DNA of 28,021 bases from a virus (IMGVR_UViG_3300047548_000436:1-28021), one strand, 5' to 3'. Shown: positions 8,836 through 17,400, numbered from the stretch's first letter. Numbers and translations are program-made. Notes: generated from the sequence alone by a model not told the origin.

Positions 8836-9324
8836 TTACGGGGTCACTGGCAATCGGCAGACGCCGGAGACGTACGACTGCAATCCTTCGGCGGTGACAG
8901 CAAGTCGATCACCTGCTGCTTGGCCTTCTCGAAGAAGGTCTGCACCCTCTGCGAGTAGCTCTGCCAGTCGGTCACGCTGTCGGATGACATCAGCGCAGCC
9001 GGCGGCGGGGGTATCTCTGGGGGCGGTGCTGGCAAGCGCGGCGAGTTGCTTGCGCAGGCCGTCAGACTCAGCGCGCAGAGCATCAGCGCGCCTCTGCGCA
9101 TCGCGGAGCTTCGTGACGGTGGCATGGTCGACCCCCTCGGTGATGATGACGCGGTCGCCGTGATCGGCTCGCGCACGCTGCTCGGCCTCGTACACCAGGC
9201 GCGCCAGGTTGGACTTGCCGTCGCGCACGCCAGCCTCGTAGACCCAGTGCAGGGCCCACAGGCCCAGGCCGACCAACACGACCGCCAGGACGGCGCGGAC
9301 GATGATGGCGGGCGCGAAGTTCAT
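8836..9324 (-). CDS. Rz: Rz-like inner-membrane spanin subunit
   Basis: 162 aa. The ATG at 9324 overlaps the lysozyme stop as TGATG. An N-terminal transmembrane helix (about residues 5-29, AIIVRAVLAVVLVGLGLWAL) is followed by a charged, helical periplasmic region to the C-terminus, with pairs of heptad-like segments around 40-105 and 115-150. This is the layout of Rz i-spanins, which join an outer-membrane lipoprotein partner and disrupt the outer membrane at the end of lysis. The partner Rz1 is encoded inside this gene, and the lysozyme lies immediately upstream. The family has low sequence identity, so the call rests on topology and position. Confidence 0.8.
   Translation of the reverse strand: MNFAPAIIVRAVLAVVLVGLGLWALHWVYEAGVRDGKSNLARLVYEAEQRARADHGDRVIITEGVDHATVTKLRDAQRRADALRAESDGLRKQLAALASTAPRDTPAAGCADVIRQRDRLAELLAEGADLLREGQAAGDRLAVTAEGLQSYVSGVCRLPVTP
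8844..9101 (-). CDS. Rz1: Rz1-like outer-membrane spanin lipoprotein nested in Rz
   Basis: 85 aa in a different frame, wholly inside the Rz gene. The start chosen at 9101 gives a lipoprotein signal: MRRGALMLCALSLTAC, with lipobox LTAC and the modified Cys at residue 16. A proline-rich segment (PRLPAPPPEIPPPP) follows, a hallmark of Rz1 proteins. A longer frame from 9176 exists but would bury the signal peptide behind 25 residues. A second in-frame Met (codon starting at 9083) is an alternative start. Rz1 sits in the outer membrane and pairs with Rz across the periplasm. The C-terminal 50 residues are unusually long and less Pro-rich than the part just after the lipobox. Confidence 0.8.
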   Translation of the reverse strand: MRRGALMLCALSLTACASNSPRLPAPPPEIPPPPAALMSSDSVTDWQSYSQRVQTFFEKAKQQVIDLLSPPKDCSRTSPASADCQ

Positions 9325-9845
9325 CAGTCACCCTTGGCCGCGGCCAGGCACTCGTCGCGACGCTTCAGGTTGCGCAGCCACACTCCCTTGCAGCCGCCCG
9401 GCCCCCAGTGCTGAGGCAGCGAGCAGTCGCGGCCCTGGGAGAAGCGGTACTTGGTGTAGGCCTGGCAGGCCTGCTCGTAATCGCCGGCGTTGATGTGACG
9501 CACCATCGACGAGTTGCAGGTCGCCGTCACGCCGTACTGGTAGGTGAAGTCCACCAACACGTCGTACTCGGCCTGCAGCAGCGCGCCCGTGACGCAGCGC
9601 TTGATCCCGTTCTCATCCTTCTGGATGTGCGCGAGCGTGCGCTTGAGCGCCTGCGGCGGCGTGATGGCGTCACCCATCTGCACCGGCGTGCCGTCGTCCC
9701 TGAAGGTCGAGCCGAACCCCACCGTGGGCCGATCGCCCTTGGTGGGGACGATCGCCAGGTCGGTGTAGCCCTCGCTGAGCGCAAGGCCAACGAGCGCCGC
9801 CGCCGACACGCTCAGGCCGGCGATGGCGCGACGAGAGAGGGCCAT
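9324..9845 (-). CDS. Endolysin, GH24 lysozyme with N-terminal signal-anchor
   Basis: 173 aa. The start at 9845 overlaps the holin-candidate stop (TGATG). Residues 6-24 form a weakly hydrophobic Ala/Gly-rich segment (RAIAGLSVSAAALVGLAL), as in signal-anchor-release endolysins that reach the periplasm through Sec. The GH24 active-site region follows directly: Glu25 in SEGY, Asp38 in KGD, and Thr41 in PTVGFGST, matching the phage lysozyme subfamily with a GDxPTxGFG loop. It should cleave the MurNAc-GlcNAc bond of peptidoglycan. Six cysteines (84, 110, 127, 141, 152, 166) all lie outside the anchor, so they may form periplasmic disulfides rather than the anchor-thiol switch of P1 Lyz. Holin candidate and spanins flank it. 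Confidence 0.9.
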   Translation of the reverse strand: MALSRRAIAGLSVSAAALVGLALSEGYTDLAIVPTKGDRPTVGFGSTFRDDGTPVQMGDAITPPQALKRTLAHIQKDENGIKRCVTGALLQAEYDVLVDFTYQYGVTATCNSSMVRHINAGDYEQACQAYTKYRFSQGRDCSLPQHWGPGGCKGVWLRNLKRRDECLAAAKGD

Positions 9846-10051
9846 CAGTCCAGGTCTTTCTGCGCGGTGATGCGCGCGACGAACGCCCCACCCACAGCGA
9901 GCCCCGTGAGCACAGCGAACGTGCCGCGCGGCATCTCGTCAGCGAACAGCGGCAGGACCACCTCTGCGGCAGTGAGCACGAATGCCAAAGCCAGCAGACG
10001 CACGCTCCAGGCGCGCTTCAGGATGGCCCTCCAGCGGGGGTCGAGCTTCAC
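9845..10051 (-). CDS. Small two-TM membrane protein, holin candidate
   Basis: 68 aa when started at the GTG at 10051, which overlaps the previous gene's TGA as GTGA. An upstream ATG at 10108 would give 87 aa but would lie well inside the preceding gene, so I prefer the overlap start. After a basic N-terminus (KLDPRWRAILKRAW) there are two hydrophobic segments, about residues 17-35 (RLLALAFVLTAAEVVLPLF) and 41-58 (GTFAVLTGLAVGGAFVA). A short acidic loop FADEMPR lies between them and a charged tail ends the protein. Size, topology and position just before the lysozyme fit a holin or pinholin. Members of this protein type are often left as unknown domains, so function is inferred from context. 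Confidence 0.65.
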   Translation of the reverse strand: MKLDPRWRAILKRAWSVRLLALAFVLTAAEVVLPLFADEMPRGTFAVLTGLAVGGAFVARITAQKDLD

Positions 10052-10365
10052 GATCCGAGCCCAATCTGCTTGACCAAGGCCATCCCCATGAGGCCAAGGA
10101 GGCCCCAAATGCCTCTGTCGATCCAGATGTGCAGGCGCCGGTTCGACGGGGCCAGCTGCTCGAGCGAGCTGATGCGCGCCTCGAGCTTGTCCATCGTGAT
10201 GAACGCCCGCTCCAACGCCGCGGCCGCCTGAGACTGACGTTCCTCGATCAGGGCCAGCCGCGTGATGGCAGCAGCAAGCTCGCGAAGAACCGTCTCGATC
10301 TCGCGCACGTCAGAGTGCAGCGTCTCGAGCTTGTGCGCAAGCACCTCCATGTGGTGTTCCGTCAT
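10048..10365 (-). CDS. XhlA-like protein: coiled coil with C-terminal TM
   Basis: 105 aa from the ATG at 10365, which has GAGGTG a few bases upstream. A second ATG at 10395 overlaps the previous stop (TGATG) and would add ten residues, but lacks as good a ribosome site. Residues 1-75 form a long amphipathic helix with heptad spacing (LETLHSDVREIETVLREL, then MDKLEARISSLEQL). A membrane segment near the C-terminus follows (IWGLLGLMGMALV, about 89-101). The arrangement resembles haemolysin XhlA-type phage proteins that act with a holin. The GTGA overlap with the holin candidate suggests translational coupling. A role as lysis accessory or antiholin is inference. Confidence 0.6.
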   Translation of the reverse strand: MTEHHMEVLAHKLETLHSDVREIETVLRELAAAITRLALIEERQSQAAAALERAFITMDKLEARISSLEQLAPSNRRLHIWIDRGIWGLLGLMGMALVKQIGLGS

Positions 10366-10394
10366 GATCACCTCGCGGCTACCAGGTCGGGCCA

Positions 10395-10715
10395 TCAGGC
10401 CCAGGTCGGGAAGTCGACGTCGCCGGCGATATTGACCGTCACGACGTACTGCACCTGCGTGCCGGTGAGGGCGCGCTGGATGTTGAAGGTGGTCGGCTTG
10501 TCGCCGGACGCGAGCGCGTTGTGGGTCACGAACACGCGGTCCAGGACGGCGACAAGGAAGTCGCGGATGTCGTCTGCGTAGTTCGCGGTCTTGATGATCG
10601 TGCCGGTGGCGGCGGTGACAGCGCCGTTGGCGATCGTGACCGTGCCGGTGCTGTACGAGGCGGCGGTGGAGCCGATCTTGATCCAGTTGGCGACGCCGAC
10701 TGCTGGAATGGCCAT
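10395..10715 (-). CDS. Hypothetical phage protein
   Basis: 106 aa. Start at 10715 has AAAGGAG followed by a short AT-rich spacer, a strong ribosome site. The N-terminal half is rich in Thr, Ala, Ser and Gly with alternating beta pattern (YSTGTVTIANGAVTAATGTII). The middle (ADDIRDFLVAVLDRVFVTHNAL) may be helical, and the C-terminal part (QYVVTVNIAGDVDFPTW) is beta-like. No transmembrane segment or signal peptide is visible. It lies between the fibre-chaperone-like gene and the lysis genes. I do not recognise its family; a small virion or fibre-associated protein is possible. Confidence 0.75.
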   Translation of the reverse strand: MAIPAVGVANWIKIGSTAASYSTGTVTIANGAVTAATGTIIKTANYADDIRDFLVAVLDRVFVTHNALASGDKPTTFNIQRALTGTQVQYVVTVNIAGDVDFPTWA

Positions 10716-10755
10716 GGTGTTCTCCTTTGCTTGGGGTGCTCAGTAATGAGGCCGG

Positions 10756-11304
10756 TCATTCCGGCCAGACGATGGGCGGGAGCGTTGCGATGAGCTCCTC
10801 GACCGATGAAGGTGGCGTTGCCGTGCCATCGATGACATTTTGCAGCAGCGTGTAGGCCTGGACGTTGCACTGGTCCATCCAGGCCGCAAAGACGATGGCC
10901 TCGGCTTGGTACGGGCCTTCGTAGCCCGCACGCAGCGCCAGGCTGTGGCGGTCGCGGAAGCGGCGCTGCTGAGCGACGGAGTCGAGGTAGGCGTCAAGGC
11001 CTGCCTCGAACTCGGCAATGCGCTGCTGCATCGCTGCGGCCTGCTCCTCGGGCGTTTTTGCGCGAACGGTCCAGGTCTGCGTCCAGGCGCCGTCGACCAG
11101 CTCAGGAGCACCCCACTCCGCCTCCTGCGTCATCGGGTCAAGCGGCGGCGGCGACGTCGACGTCACAGGGAACACGCCCCACTCAGCAAGCGACTGCTCG
11201 GATGGGAACGCCGGGAAGCTCGTCTCCGGATGGTCGATCCGCAGATCTGTGATCGAGTACGGGTAGCGCTCGATGACGCCGTCTCGGACGAGCGCGTAGG
11301 TCAT
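10756..11304 (-). CDS. Tail-fibre assembly/chaperone-like protein
   Basis: 182 aa. Its ATG at 11304 overlaps the stop of the 80-aa gene (ATGA). The N-terminus (MTYALVRDGVIERYPYSITDLR) is a short beta-rich domain that often opens such proteins. A W-rich middle follows, then a helical C-terminal region with an EAxxFAAWMDQC segment near 140-150. This pattern of a helical tail with a repeated YxGPYQAEA and a Trp/Cys motif is frequent in small phage proteins next to tail fibres. Some act as fibre assembly chaperones. The position downstream of the fibre and propeller genes agrees, but no catalytic feature is visible and the assignment is tentative. Confidence 0.55.
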   Translation of the reverse strand: MTYALVRDGVIERYPYSITDLRIDHPETSFPAFPSEQSLAEWGVFPVTSTSPPPLDPMTQEAEWGAPELVDGAWTQTWTVRAKTPEEQAAAMQQRIAEFEAGLDAYLDSVAQQRRFRDRHSLALRAGYEGPYQAEAIVFAAWMDQCNVQAYTLLQNVIDGTATPPSSVEELIATLPPIVWPE

Positions 11305-11543
11305 TGCAGCTCACTCAGCTGTCGCTGGATAGCGTTCAAGATGAGTCGCGACTTCCGCTGCTCATGGACGTTCTCCTTGAGAAGCTGACGAAGCTGATCG
11401 GCAAACTCCTCCAGGCCATCGCCCGCTCGACCAGACTCGATCTCCTCGATCGCATACTTGAAGTTGTTGATGTTGACCTGGTACATGTCAATCTCATCGA
11501 TGCGCATCTGCAGTGCAGATTGGAGTGTGTCTTTGATGGCCAT
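11301..11543 (-). CDS. Small helical phage protein near tail fibre
   Basis: 80 aa starting at 11543, six bases after the propeller stop. Predicted almost wholly helical and charged: MYQVNINNFKYAIEEIE in the middle, then EEFADQLRQLLKENVHEQRK and a C-terminal LILNAIQRQLSEL. Small proteins of this pattern occur beside phage tail-fibre genes; I know no demonstrated role. It overlaps the next gene by ATGA, so the two are probably translated together. Its DNA is less GC-rich than the head genes, as is the propeller gene before it. Confidence 0.75.
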   Translation of the reverse strand: MAIKDTLQSALQMRIDEIDMYQVNINNFKYAIEEIESGRAGDGLEEFADQLRQLLKENVHEQRKSRLILNAIQRQLSELQ

Positions 11544-11549
11544 GTGGTG

Positions 11550-12605
11550 TTACGCGTTGCTGAAGGTTGCTCGCCGCAGGTACGTTCCGCTCGCGACGAA
11601 GTTTGATGGGTCTGCGTACTTTGTCCCGAAGCCACCCGAGTATGTCCAGCGGTAGGCGGTCATATACGGCGAGTTGTCGTGCAAGACCAGAAGTGCGTCT
11701 CGCGTGCGCGAGAACGACACAGACATCGATGGACCAGCAGGAGCGGATGATGGCTGGCTGTACTTCGTACCAAACCCAGAAGAAGACCACTGCCAAGCAT
11801 GAACGTAAGGGAACCCGCCATAACACGCAGTGGCAATCGCGTCACCGTTGTTTGTCCAATCGGCCCCGTAGACGGCGCCATACAGCTGGCCTGGTGGCGG
11901 AGTCGTCCCAACGGAGTACCGAGTCCCAAATCCGTTGTTCCATGCGTAGACATAGAAGCCCGGTGGGGAGCTTGTGGTTCCGACCAAAAGGAACGCACCG
12001 TCTGGCGAGAACTTGCAGCACATGCCCGTGCTGCCAGGGTTCGACGCCGGGTTTGAAACCTTTGCTCCAAACCCATTGGACCAAGCGTAGACGCTGATGT
12101 ACGGAGCGTTGGCGTGAGCTACAGCGATGTGATTGCCGCTCGGAGAAAATGCAACGTCATAGGGCATACCCGCAGGGACAACCGAAGGATTCGCATACCT
12201 CGTGCCAAAGCCTCCGCTAAATGGCCACGCAGCCACGTAAGGACTGGATGAAAATCCAACCGCAACAGCCCCGCCTGTCGGGTGCCATGCAACACAGTTC
12301 GCGGCAGAGGTGACGTTTGAACTTGGGTTGGCGTACTTCGTGCCAAATCCGCTGCTGGACCAAGGCCACACAATGATGTACGGACTCTGCGCGACAGCGG
12401 CAGCGAGTGCGTTGTTCGATGGTGAGAACGCGACTTTCCCAACAATGTTTGCCGGCGTCGTAGATGGGTTTGCGTACCGAACACCAAAGCCAATCGACCT
12501 GTCCCAGGGGTAGGCGACGACATACGGAGACGACGTGACGCCAGCCGCTACATACGAATCGGTTGTGAACGCGTACGTTGCGGCTCGCAGCTTGTCAGCA
12601 AGCAT
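11550..12605 (-). CDS. Seven-bladed beta-propeller (WD40-like) virion protein
   Basis: 351 aa. The start is the ATG at 12605, whose T is shared with the fibre stop (TGATG); a longer frame from 12737 would lie inside the fibre gene. Seven copies of a 46-50 residue blade are visible. Each has a [SAF]PYxxxW/Y strand (near 26, 74, 121, 167, 214, 265 and 312) and a GFGxRY/GFGxKY strand (39, 86, 132, 178, 225, 277, 325), followed by NPS and an FSPxGxxxAV strand as in WD40 blades. The last blade lacks its final strands, which the N-terminal YAFTTDSYVAAG can supply, giving the usual velcro closure. Hand-counted lines give about 55-62% G+C, lower than neighbours. A receptor-binding or fibre-tip role is inferred from position. 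Confidence 0.82.
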   Translation of the reverse strand: MLADKLRAATYAFTTDSYVAAGVTSSPYVVAYPWDRSIGFGVRYANPSTTPANIVGKVAFSPSNNALAAAVAQSPYIIVWPWSSSGFGTKYANPSSNVTSAANCVAWHPTGGAVAVGFSSSPYVAAWPFSGGFGTRYANPSVVPAGMPYDVAFSPSGNHIAVAHANAPYISVYAWSNGFGAKVSNPASNPGSTGMCCKFSPDGAFLLVGTTSSPPGFYVYAWNNGFGTRYSVGTTPPPGQLYGAVYGADWTNNGDAIATACYGGFPYVHAWQWSSSGFGTKYSQPSSAPAGPSMSVSFSRTRDALLVLHDNSPYMTAYRWTYSGGFGTKYADPSNFVASGTYLRRATFSNA

Positions 12606-13954
12606 CACGCATCTCCCACGCGAGCACCGTAGATGACGGTGCCGACCTTCCACAACTGGATCGCGGTGTAGCCGGTAGTGTTGAGCGACGGGGCGGTGCC
12701 GACGCCCGTCTTCCAGGTGACCGCCAAGCTGGTCCATGTCACCGTGAAGGAGCTACCGTCGTCGATCATCAGCGTCATGCTTTGCCCGGCGGCCCATGTC
12801 CCAGCGGTAGGTGTGGAGTTGCCAGACAACGTCCACGTCTGGATCGAGCCGTTCGTCGGCGACAGAGCCGGCGTCGTGCCAGAGACGGCGAACACTTCCT
12901 CGGTGTAGCCGTCGTTGAGCGTTGGTCCTGACAGCGTCAGACCGGTGAACGACGTGTGCGAGTGGTTTGACAGCGACACCGCAGTGCCGCCCACCGTCGG
13001 CGTGGAGCTCATCGAGATCGACGAGCCGTTGATGGTGGTCGTCGAGCCAGTGTTGCCAATCGTCGTCGCACCCGCGATGCCGACCTGCGTCGCGCCGTTG
13101 TCGGGATTGCCGATCAGGAAGTCGCGGAACGTCGTGGCGCTGAAGTCGTATGCGGACACCTTGACTCCGATCGCCGTCATCTGCAGCGACGCGTAGTCGT
13201 CGGTGTACTCGTTGTAGGTGACGTCGACGCTCAGGTCGAAGGTGTTGCCGACCGACAGCGCCACCCACGTCCCGTCGCCGCGCAGGTACGTGCTCGAGCT
13301 GGCCGTACCGGTGCCCAGGCGGGACGTGGCGAGCACACCAGAGGTGATGTCGCTGGCGGCGTGCGTGTGGGTGCTCGATGCCGCATCGGTGATGCCGTAG
13401 CCAGACAACGTGGTCGGCTTGCTGGTGATCGAGCTCCAGGCGGGCGCGATGGTGACCGCAGTGCCGATGCTCGTGATGCGGCCCTTCGAGTCGACCGTGA
13501 ACGGCCTCACCGCGGTGGCCGAGTCGTTGTAGGTGCCCGCAGTGACGCCGGAGCCTGCGAGCGTGAGCGCCGTGCTGGACCCGGTTGAACCTGAGCCCGT
13601 GACGTCGCCCGTGAAGGTGAGCGAGCCCGACGGCACCGTGATGGAGGCCGTGGAGATCGCGGTGATGCGCCCGGCCGCATCCACCGTGACGACGGGGATG
13701 AGGGAGGCAGACCCGTAGCTCCCAGCCGACGCGCCGCTGTTGGGCAGCTGTCCGACCAGGATGCGAGAAGAGGCGTCCAGCGAGGCAACGCCGTTGGCGG
13801 CACCTCGCGAGGACGCGAGAAGGTACTGCGAGTGGGGGTCAGAGGCCGCCGTGTGGCCGTCGATGGCGTCGCGCAGGGCAGTGAAGTTGGAGTCGACTTC
13901 GGTGTTGGTCAGGGGCGAACCCTTGCCTGCCCGTGTCGTGACCGTGGTTGCCAT
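12605..13954 (-). CDS. Tail fibre protein
   Basis: 449 aa starting at 13954, with GGAG about eight bases upstream. The N-terminus (LTNTEVDSNFTALRDAIDGH near residues 15-34) is a common phage fibre opening, followed by DPHSQYLL. The middle has recurring beta-fibre motifs: VTVDAAGRITAI and FTVDSKGRITSI, SLTFTGDVTGSGS, SGYGITDA, THTHAASDITSG and STYLRGDGTWV. The last 120 residues form a Gly/Thr/Trp-rich beta domain (AAGQSMTLMIDDGSSFTVTW, then IQLWKVGTVIYGARV) seen at the ends of many phage fibres. It probably forms a trimeric fibre. The propeller gene directly downstream may encode its partner or tip. Confidence 0.85.
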   Translation of the reverse strand: MATTVTTRAGKGSPLTNTEVDSNFTALRDAIDGHTAASDPHSQYLLASSRGAANGVASLDASSRILVGQLPNSGASAGSYGSASLIPVVTVDAAGRITAISTASITVPSGSLTFTGDVTGSGSTGSSTALTLAGSGVTAGTYNDSATAVRPFTVDSKGRITSIGTAVTIAPAWSSITSKPTTLSGYGITDAASSTHTHAASDITSGVLATSRLGTGTASSSTYLRGDGTWVALSVGNTFDLSVDVTYNEYTDDYASLQMTAIGVKVSAYDFSATTFRDFLIGNPDNGATQVGIAGATTIGNTGSTTTINGSSISMSSTPTVGGTAVSLSNHSHTSFTGLTLSGPTLNDGYTEEVFAVSGTTPALSPTNGSIQTWTLSGNSTPTAGTWAAGQSMTLMIDDGSSFTVTWTSLAVTWKTGVGTAPSLNTTGYTAIQLWKVGTVIYGARVGDA

Positions 13955-14004
13955 GCGCTCAGCTCCGATTCGCGGTTGACGTCAGCCCCTGTCCCCCAGG
14001 GTCA

Positions 14005-14463
14005 TCAGACCGCGGCCAGAGTGATGGTCCAGGTGACCGTCATCGTGTCGTCGGCGCCCTTGTTGACGACCGGGAACACGGTGCGGCACAGCATGTCGCC
14101 CGCCGTCGCGGCGTTGAAGATGCCCGCCTCGGTCACGGCGCCGGTGGCGTCGCCCGCCTCGAAGCCGCAGGTGTAGACCACCTTCTCGTTGTTGGTGCCG
14201 GCGACGGCCGAGCCATCCAGCGCCTCACGCGCGCCCAGGATCGACACGAGGTCGGTCTGGGTGGCGGCCGCGGCGGTCGTGCCCGAGCCCAGGGCCATAT
14301 GGCTCATCACGGACTTGGCGGTGCCGATCATGCGGCTGGCGATGTAGGCCAGGCCAGCGTTCACGACGAGGTTCTTGATCTCGCGCGAGTCCTTGATGTT
14401 GCCGTCCTTGTCGCGCAGGACGATGTCCACTTGCCCGCGCAGGGCCAGGTTGTCTTTGATCAT
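14005..14463 (-). CDS. Conserved phage tail-fibre-region structural protein
   Basis: 152 aa with start at 14463 and AAAGG upstream. Recognisable features are LVVNAGLAYIASRMIG near residues 27-42, MALGSGTTAAAATQTDL near 51-67, AGIFNAATAGDMLCRTVF near 112-129, and a terminal TVTWTITLAAV. This pattern is widespread in phages, usually beside tail fibre genes, as a small all-beta virion protein of unknown exact role. It lies between the giant repeat protein and the tail fibre, which fits a connector or fibre-base function. Confidence 0.8.
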   Translation of the reverse strand: MIKDNLALRGQVDIVLRDKDGNIKDSREIKNLVVNAGLAYIASRMIGTAKSVMSHMALGSGTTAAAATQTDLVSILGAREALDGSAVAGTNNEKVVYTCGFEAGDATGAVTEAGIFNAATAGDMLCRTVFPVVNKGADDTMTVTWTITLAAV

Positions 14464-14480
14464 GGTGGTTGCCTTTCGTG

Positions 14481-17400
14481 TCAGAAGGTTCTGGACGCCC
14501 CGACGAAGTCGCCCCCGAAGTAGAACGGATCAGAGCAGTAGCTCTGCGCCAGCAGCGACCCCGCGTCGGATGTCGAGGTCGTTTCCGCGGCGCCCTTGCC
14601 CGGCGCGAGCACCCGATTATCAGCGATGAATGCTGACTCTCCGCTCACCGCCTTGCCGAGCGCCTTGAAATTGTTGTCGGTCGTGGTGCTCGTGTGCGCG
14701 AGCGCGCGCACGAACGAGACGGCTCGTGCGAACGCATCGCTCGCCGAGCTGCTGTCACTGAACGATCGCGTGAAGCCTGCGGCCCGCGCAAATGTGTCGG
14801 ATGTGCCAAGCGAAAGCGCGATCGTGCCGCGGCTGATCGCGCGCGACACTGCATCGCTGACCCCGCTCGAATCAGCCACCGAGCGGGCGTAGGCCACCAG
14901 GCGCACGAACGCGTCGGTCACGTTGGTGGTGTCGGTCGCAGCGCGAGCGAACGACATCACCTTCGTGAGCGCATCGCTCACACCCGTGCTGTCGGCGACA
15001 CTGCGCGCGAACGCGACGGTGCGGGCGAGCGCATCGGACACGCTTGAGGTGTCGGCCGCAGACCGCGCCCAGGCCATCACCTTGGCAAACGCGTCGCCGA
15101 CCTTCGGCGCCTCGGTTTGGACCTTGCCGGCAGATCGCGTCGACTGATCGCCCACGTTGGCTGCGTCGGCCGGCTTGCGCACGAACGCCACGACCTTGGC
15201 GAACGCGTCGCTGAGCGACGAACTGTCAGCCGCGGGCTTGCTCAGGCTCTTCGCCGGCGCGTCGGTGGCCTTGGCCGAGTCGGTGAGCGACCGGGCGTAG
15301 CCCATCACCACCTTGATCGCCTCGCTGACCACGCTCGCATCCGCCAGGGCGCGCACGTAGGCCGCCACGCGGCTGAACGCGTCGGTCGTCGAGGCGCCAT
15401 CGCTAGGGGTCTTCGCGACCGCCTTCGAGGCGCTGTCGGTCGCCCGGCCGCTGTCTGCGAACGAGCGGACCCAGGCCACGACGCGAGCGAACGCATCGGC
15501 CACGCTCGAGCCGTCAGAGGCTGGCTTGCCGAGCGCCTTCATGGGTGCATCGGTCGCGCGAGCCGAGTCGCTGAGGCTGCGCACGTAGGCCACGACCCGG
15601 GCGAAGGCGTCGCTGATGCCGCTCGAGTCGGCCAGGCCCCGCACGTAGGCCACGACGCGCGAGAACGCGTCGGAGACCTGGCTCGTGTCGGCGATCGACC
15701 TGGCGTAAGCCACCAGGCGGCTGAACGTATCGCTGACCTTGCCCGGGTCGGCGAAGCTGCGCACGAACGCCGCGGTGCGGGTGAACGACTCGCTCACGCT
15801 GCCGCCATCGCTCGGGCTCTTGGCCACGCTCTTCGCCGCGGCGTCGGTGGCGCGCGCGGAGTCCGCCAGGCTGCGAGCCAGGCCCATGACGTAGGCGAAC
15901 AGCTCGGAGATCGAGAACCCGTCCGAGGCCACCTTGCCGGCCGACTTCGCGGCCTGGTCTGCGGCCTTGCCGCCGTCGCTGAACGATCGCACCCAGGCGA
16001 GCGCTCGGGCGAACGCGTCGGCGACCGACGACCCATCGGACGCCGGCTTGCTGACCGCCTTGGCCGGCGCGTCGGTGGCGCGGCCGCCTTCGGCGAAGCT
16101 GCGCACGAACGCTGCCACTCGAGCGAACGCATCGCCCACAGTGGAGCTGTCGGCTGCCGGCTTGCCGGTCGACTTCGCTGCCGCGTCGGTGGCCCTCGAG
16201 ACGTCTGCGAAGCTGCGCACCCAGGCCACTGTGCGGGCGAACGCATCGCTCACCCCGGCCGAGTCAGCCGCGGCGCGCACGTAGGCCACGGTCCTGGCGA
16301 ACGCGTCGGCGATCTGGGTCGAGTCGGCGAACGAGCGGACGTAGCTCACGAACCAGCTGAACGCATCGCTGACGCGGCCAGGATCGGCCACAGGGCGCAC
16401 GAACGCCGCGGTGCGGGTGAACGCGTCCGTGACCGTGCCGGCGTCGCTGGCGGCCTTCCCTGCGCCCTTGGCGGCGCTGTCCGTGGCGCGGGTCGAGTCG
16501 GCGATCGAGCGGACCAGGCTCATCACGTACGCGAACAGGTCCGAGAGCTCCGAGCTGTCAGCCGCCGGCTTGCCGACGGCCTTGGTCGACTGGTCGGCGG
16601 CGCGGCCGGCGTCGCTGAACGAGCGGACGTAGGCCACGACGCGGGCCAGGGCATCGCTCACACCGGTCGTCTCGGGCAGTGCCCGCACGAAGCTCACAGC
16701 CCTGGCGAACGTGTCGCTGACCGTGCTGGTGTCGATCGGCTTGCGCACGAACGCGACGACCCGCACGAACGCATCGCTGGCGCCAGTCGAGTCGGCGGCC
16801 TGTCGCAGGAACGCGACGACTCGAGCGAACACGTCGGTTGCCACCGAGCTGTCGGCGAGCGCGCCCTTGCTCAAGCCCTTGGCCGTCGTGTCGCCGGCGC
16901 GCGGAGCCTCGGAGAGCCCCTTGCCGACCGCCCGAGTCGAGGCGTCGCTGGTGCTGCTGCCGTCGCTGAACGAGCGCAGGAAAGCCACCGCGCGGGCAAA
17001 GGCGTCGGCCACGTATCCGTGGTCGGTCGATGCCTTTCCGATCGAGCGCTTCGCCTGGTCGCTGGTGGTGCTGCTGTCGGCGATCGAGCGCATGTACTGC
17101 ACGGCGCGGGAGAACGCGTCGGAGACCTGCCCGGCGTCGGAGTACGAGCGCACGAAGCCGACGGCTCGGGCGAACGTGTCGGTGGCCCTCGGCGCATCTG
17201 CCAGCGACTTGCCAACCGCACGCGCGGCCTTGTCGCTCGCCAGGCTCGTCTCGCCGAAGCTGCGGGCGAAGGCGACGATGCGGCTGAACACGTCGGCAAT
17301 CTGGCCGGCGTCCGAGTTCGGCGTGCCGGTGTTGGCCGAGAACAGGTCGGTCGCGCGCGTCGAGTCGGCCGGCTGCACGAGCAGCGTGCGCTGGGCATCG

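Noticed and set aside
10366-10395. Alternative start at 10395 for the coiled-coil TM protein
   Set aside because: It overlaps the previous stop as TGATG, but the ATG at 10365 has the better GAGGTG ribosome site; I kept 10365 while noting the option.
12606-12737. N-terminal extension of the propeller gene to 12737
   Set aside because: The extra 44 residues are His/Arg-rich shadow of the fibre gene; the ATG at 12605 gives a clean TGATG overlap and a closed seven-blade protein.
11550-13954. Diversity-generating retroelement target in the fibre/propeller genes
   Set aside because: No reverse transcriptase gene and no near-identical template/variable repeat pair was seen in the window; parts outside it were not available.
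13987-14001. Small hairpin between the 152-aa gene and the tail fibre gene
   Set aside because: Only a 5-bp stem with no T-run; too weak to call a terminator.
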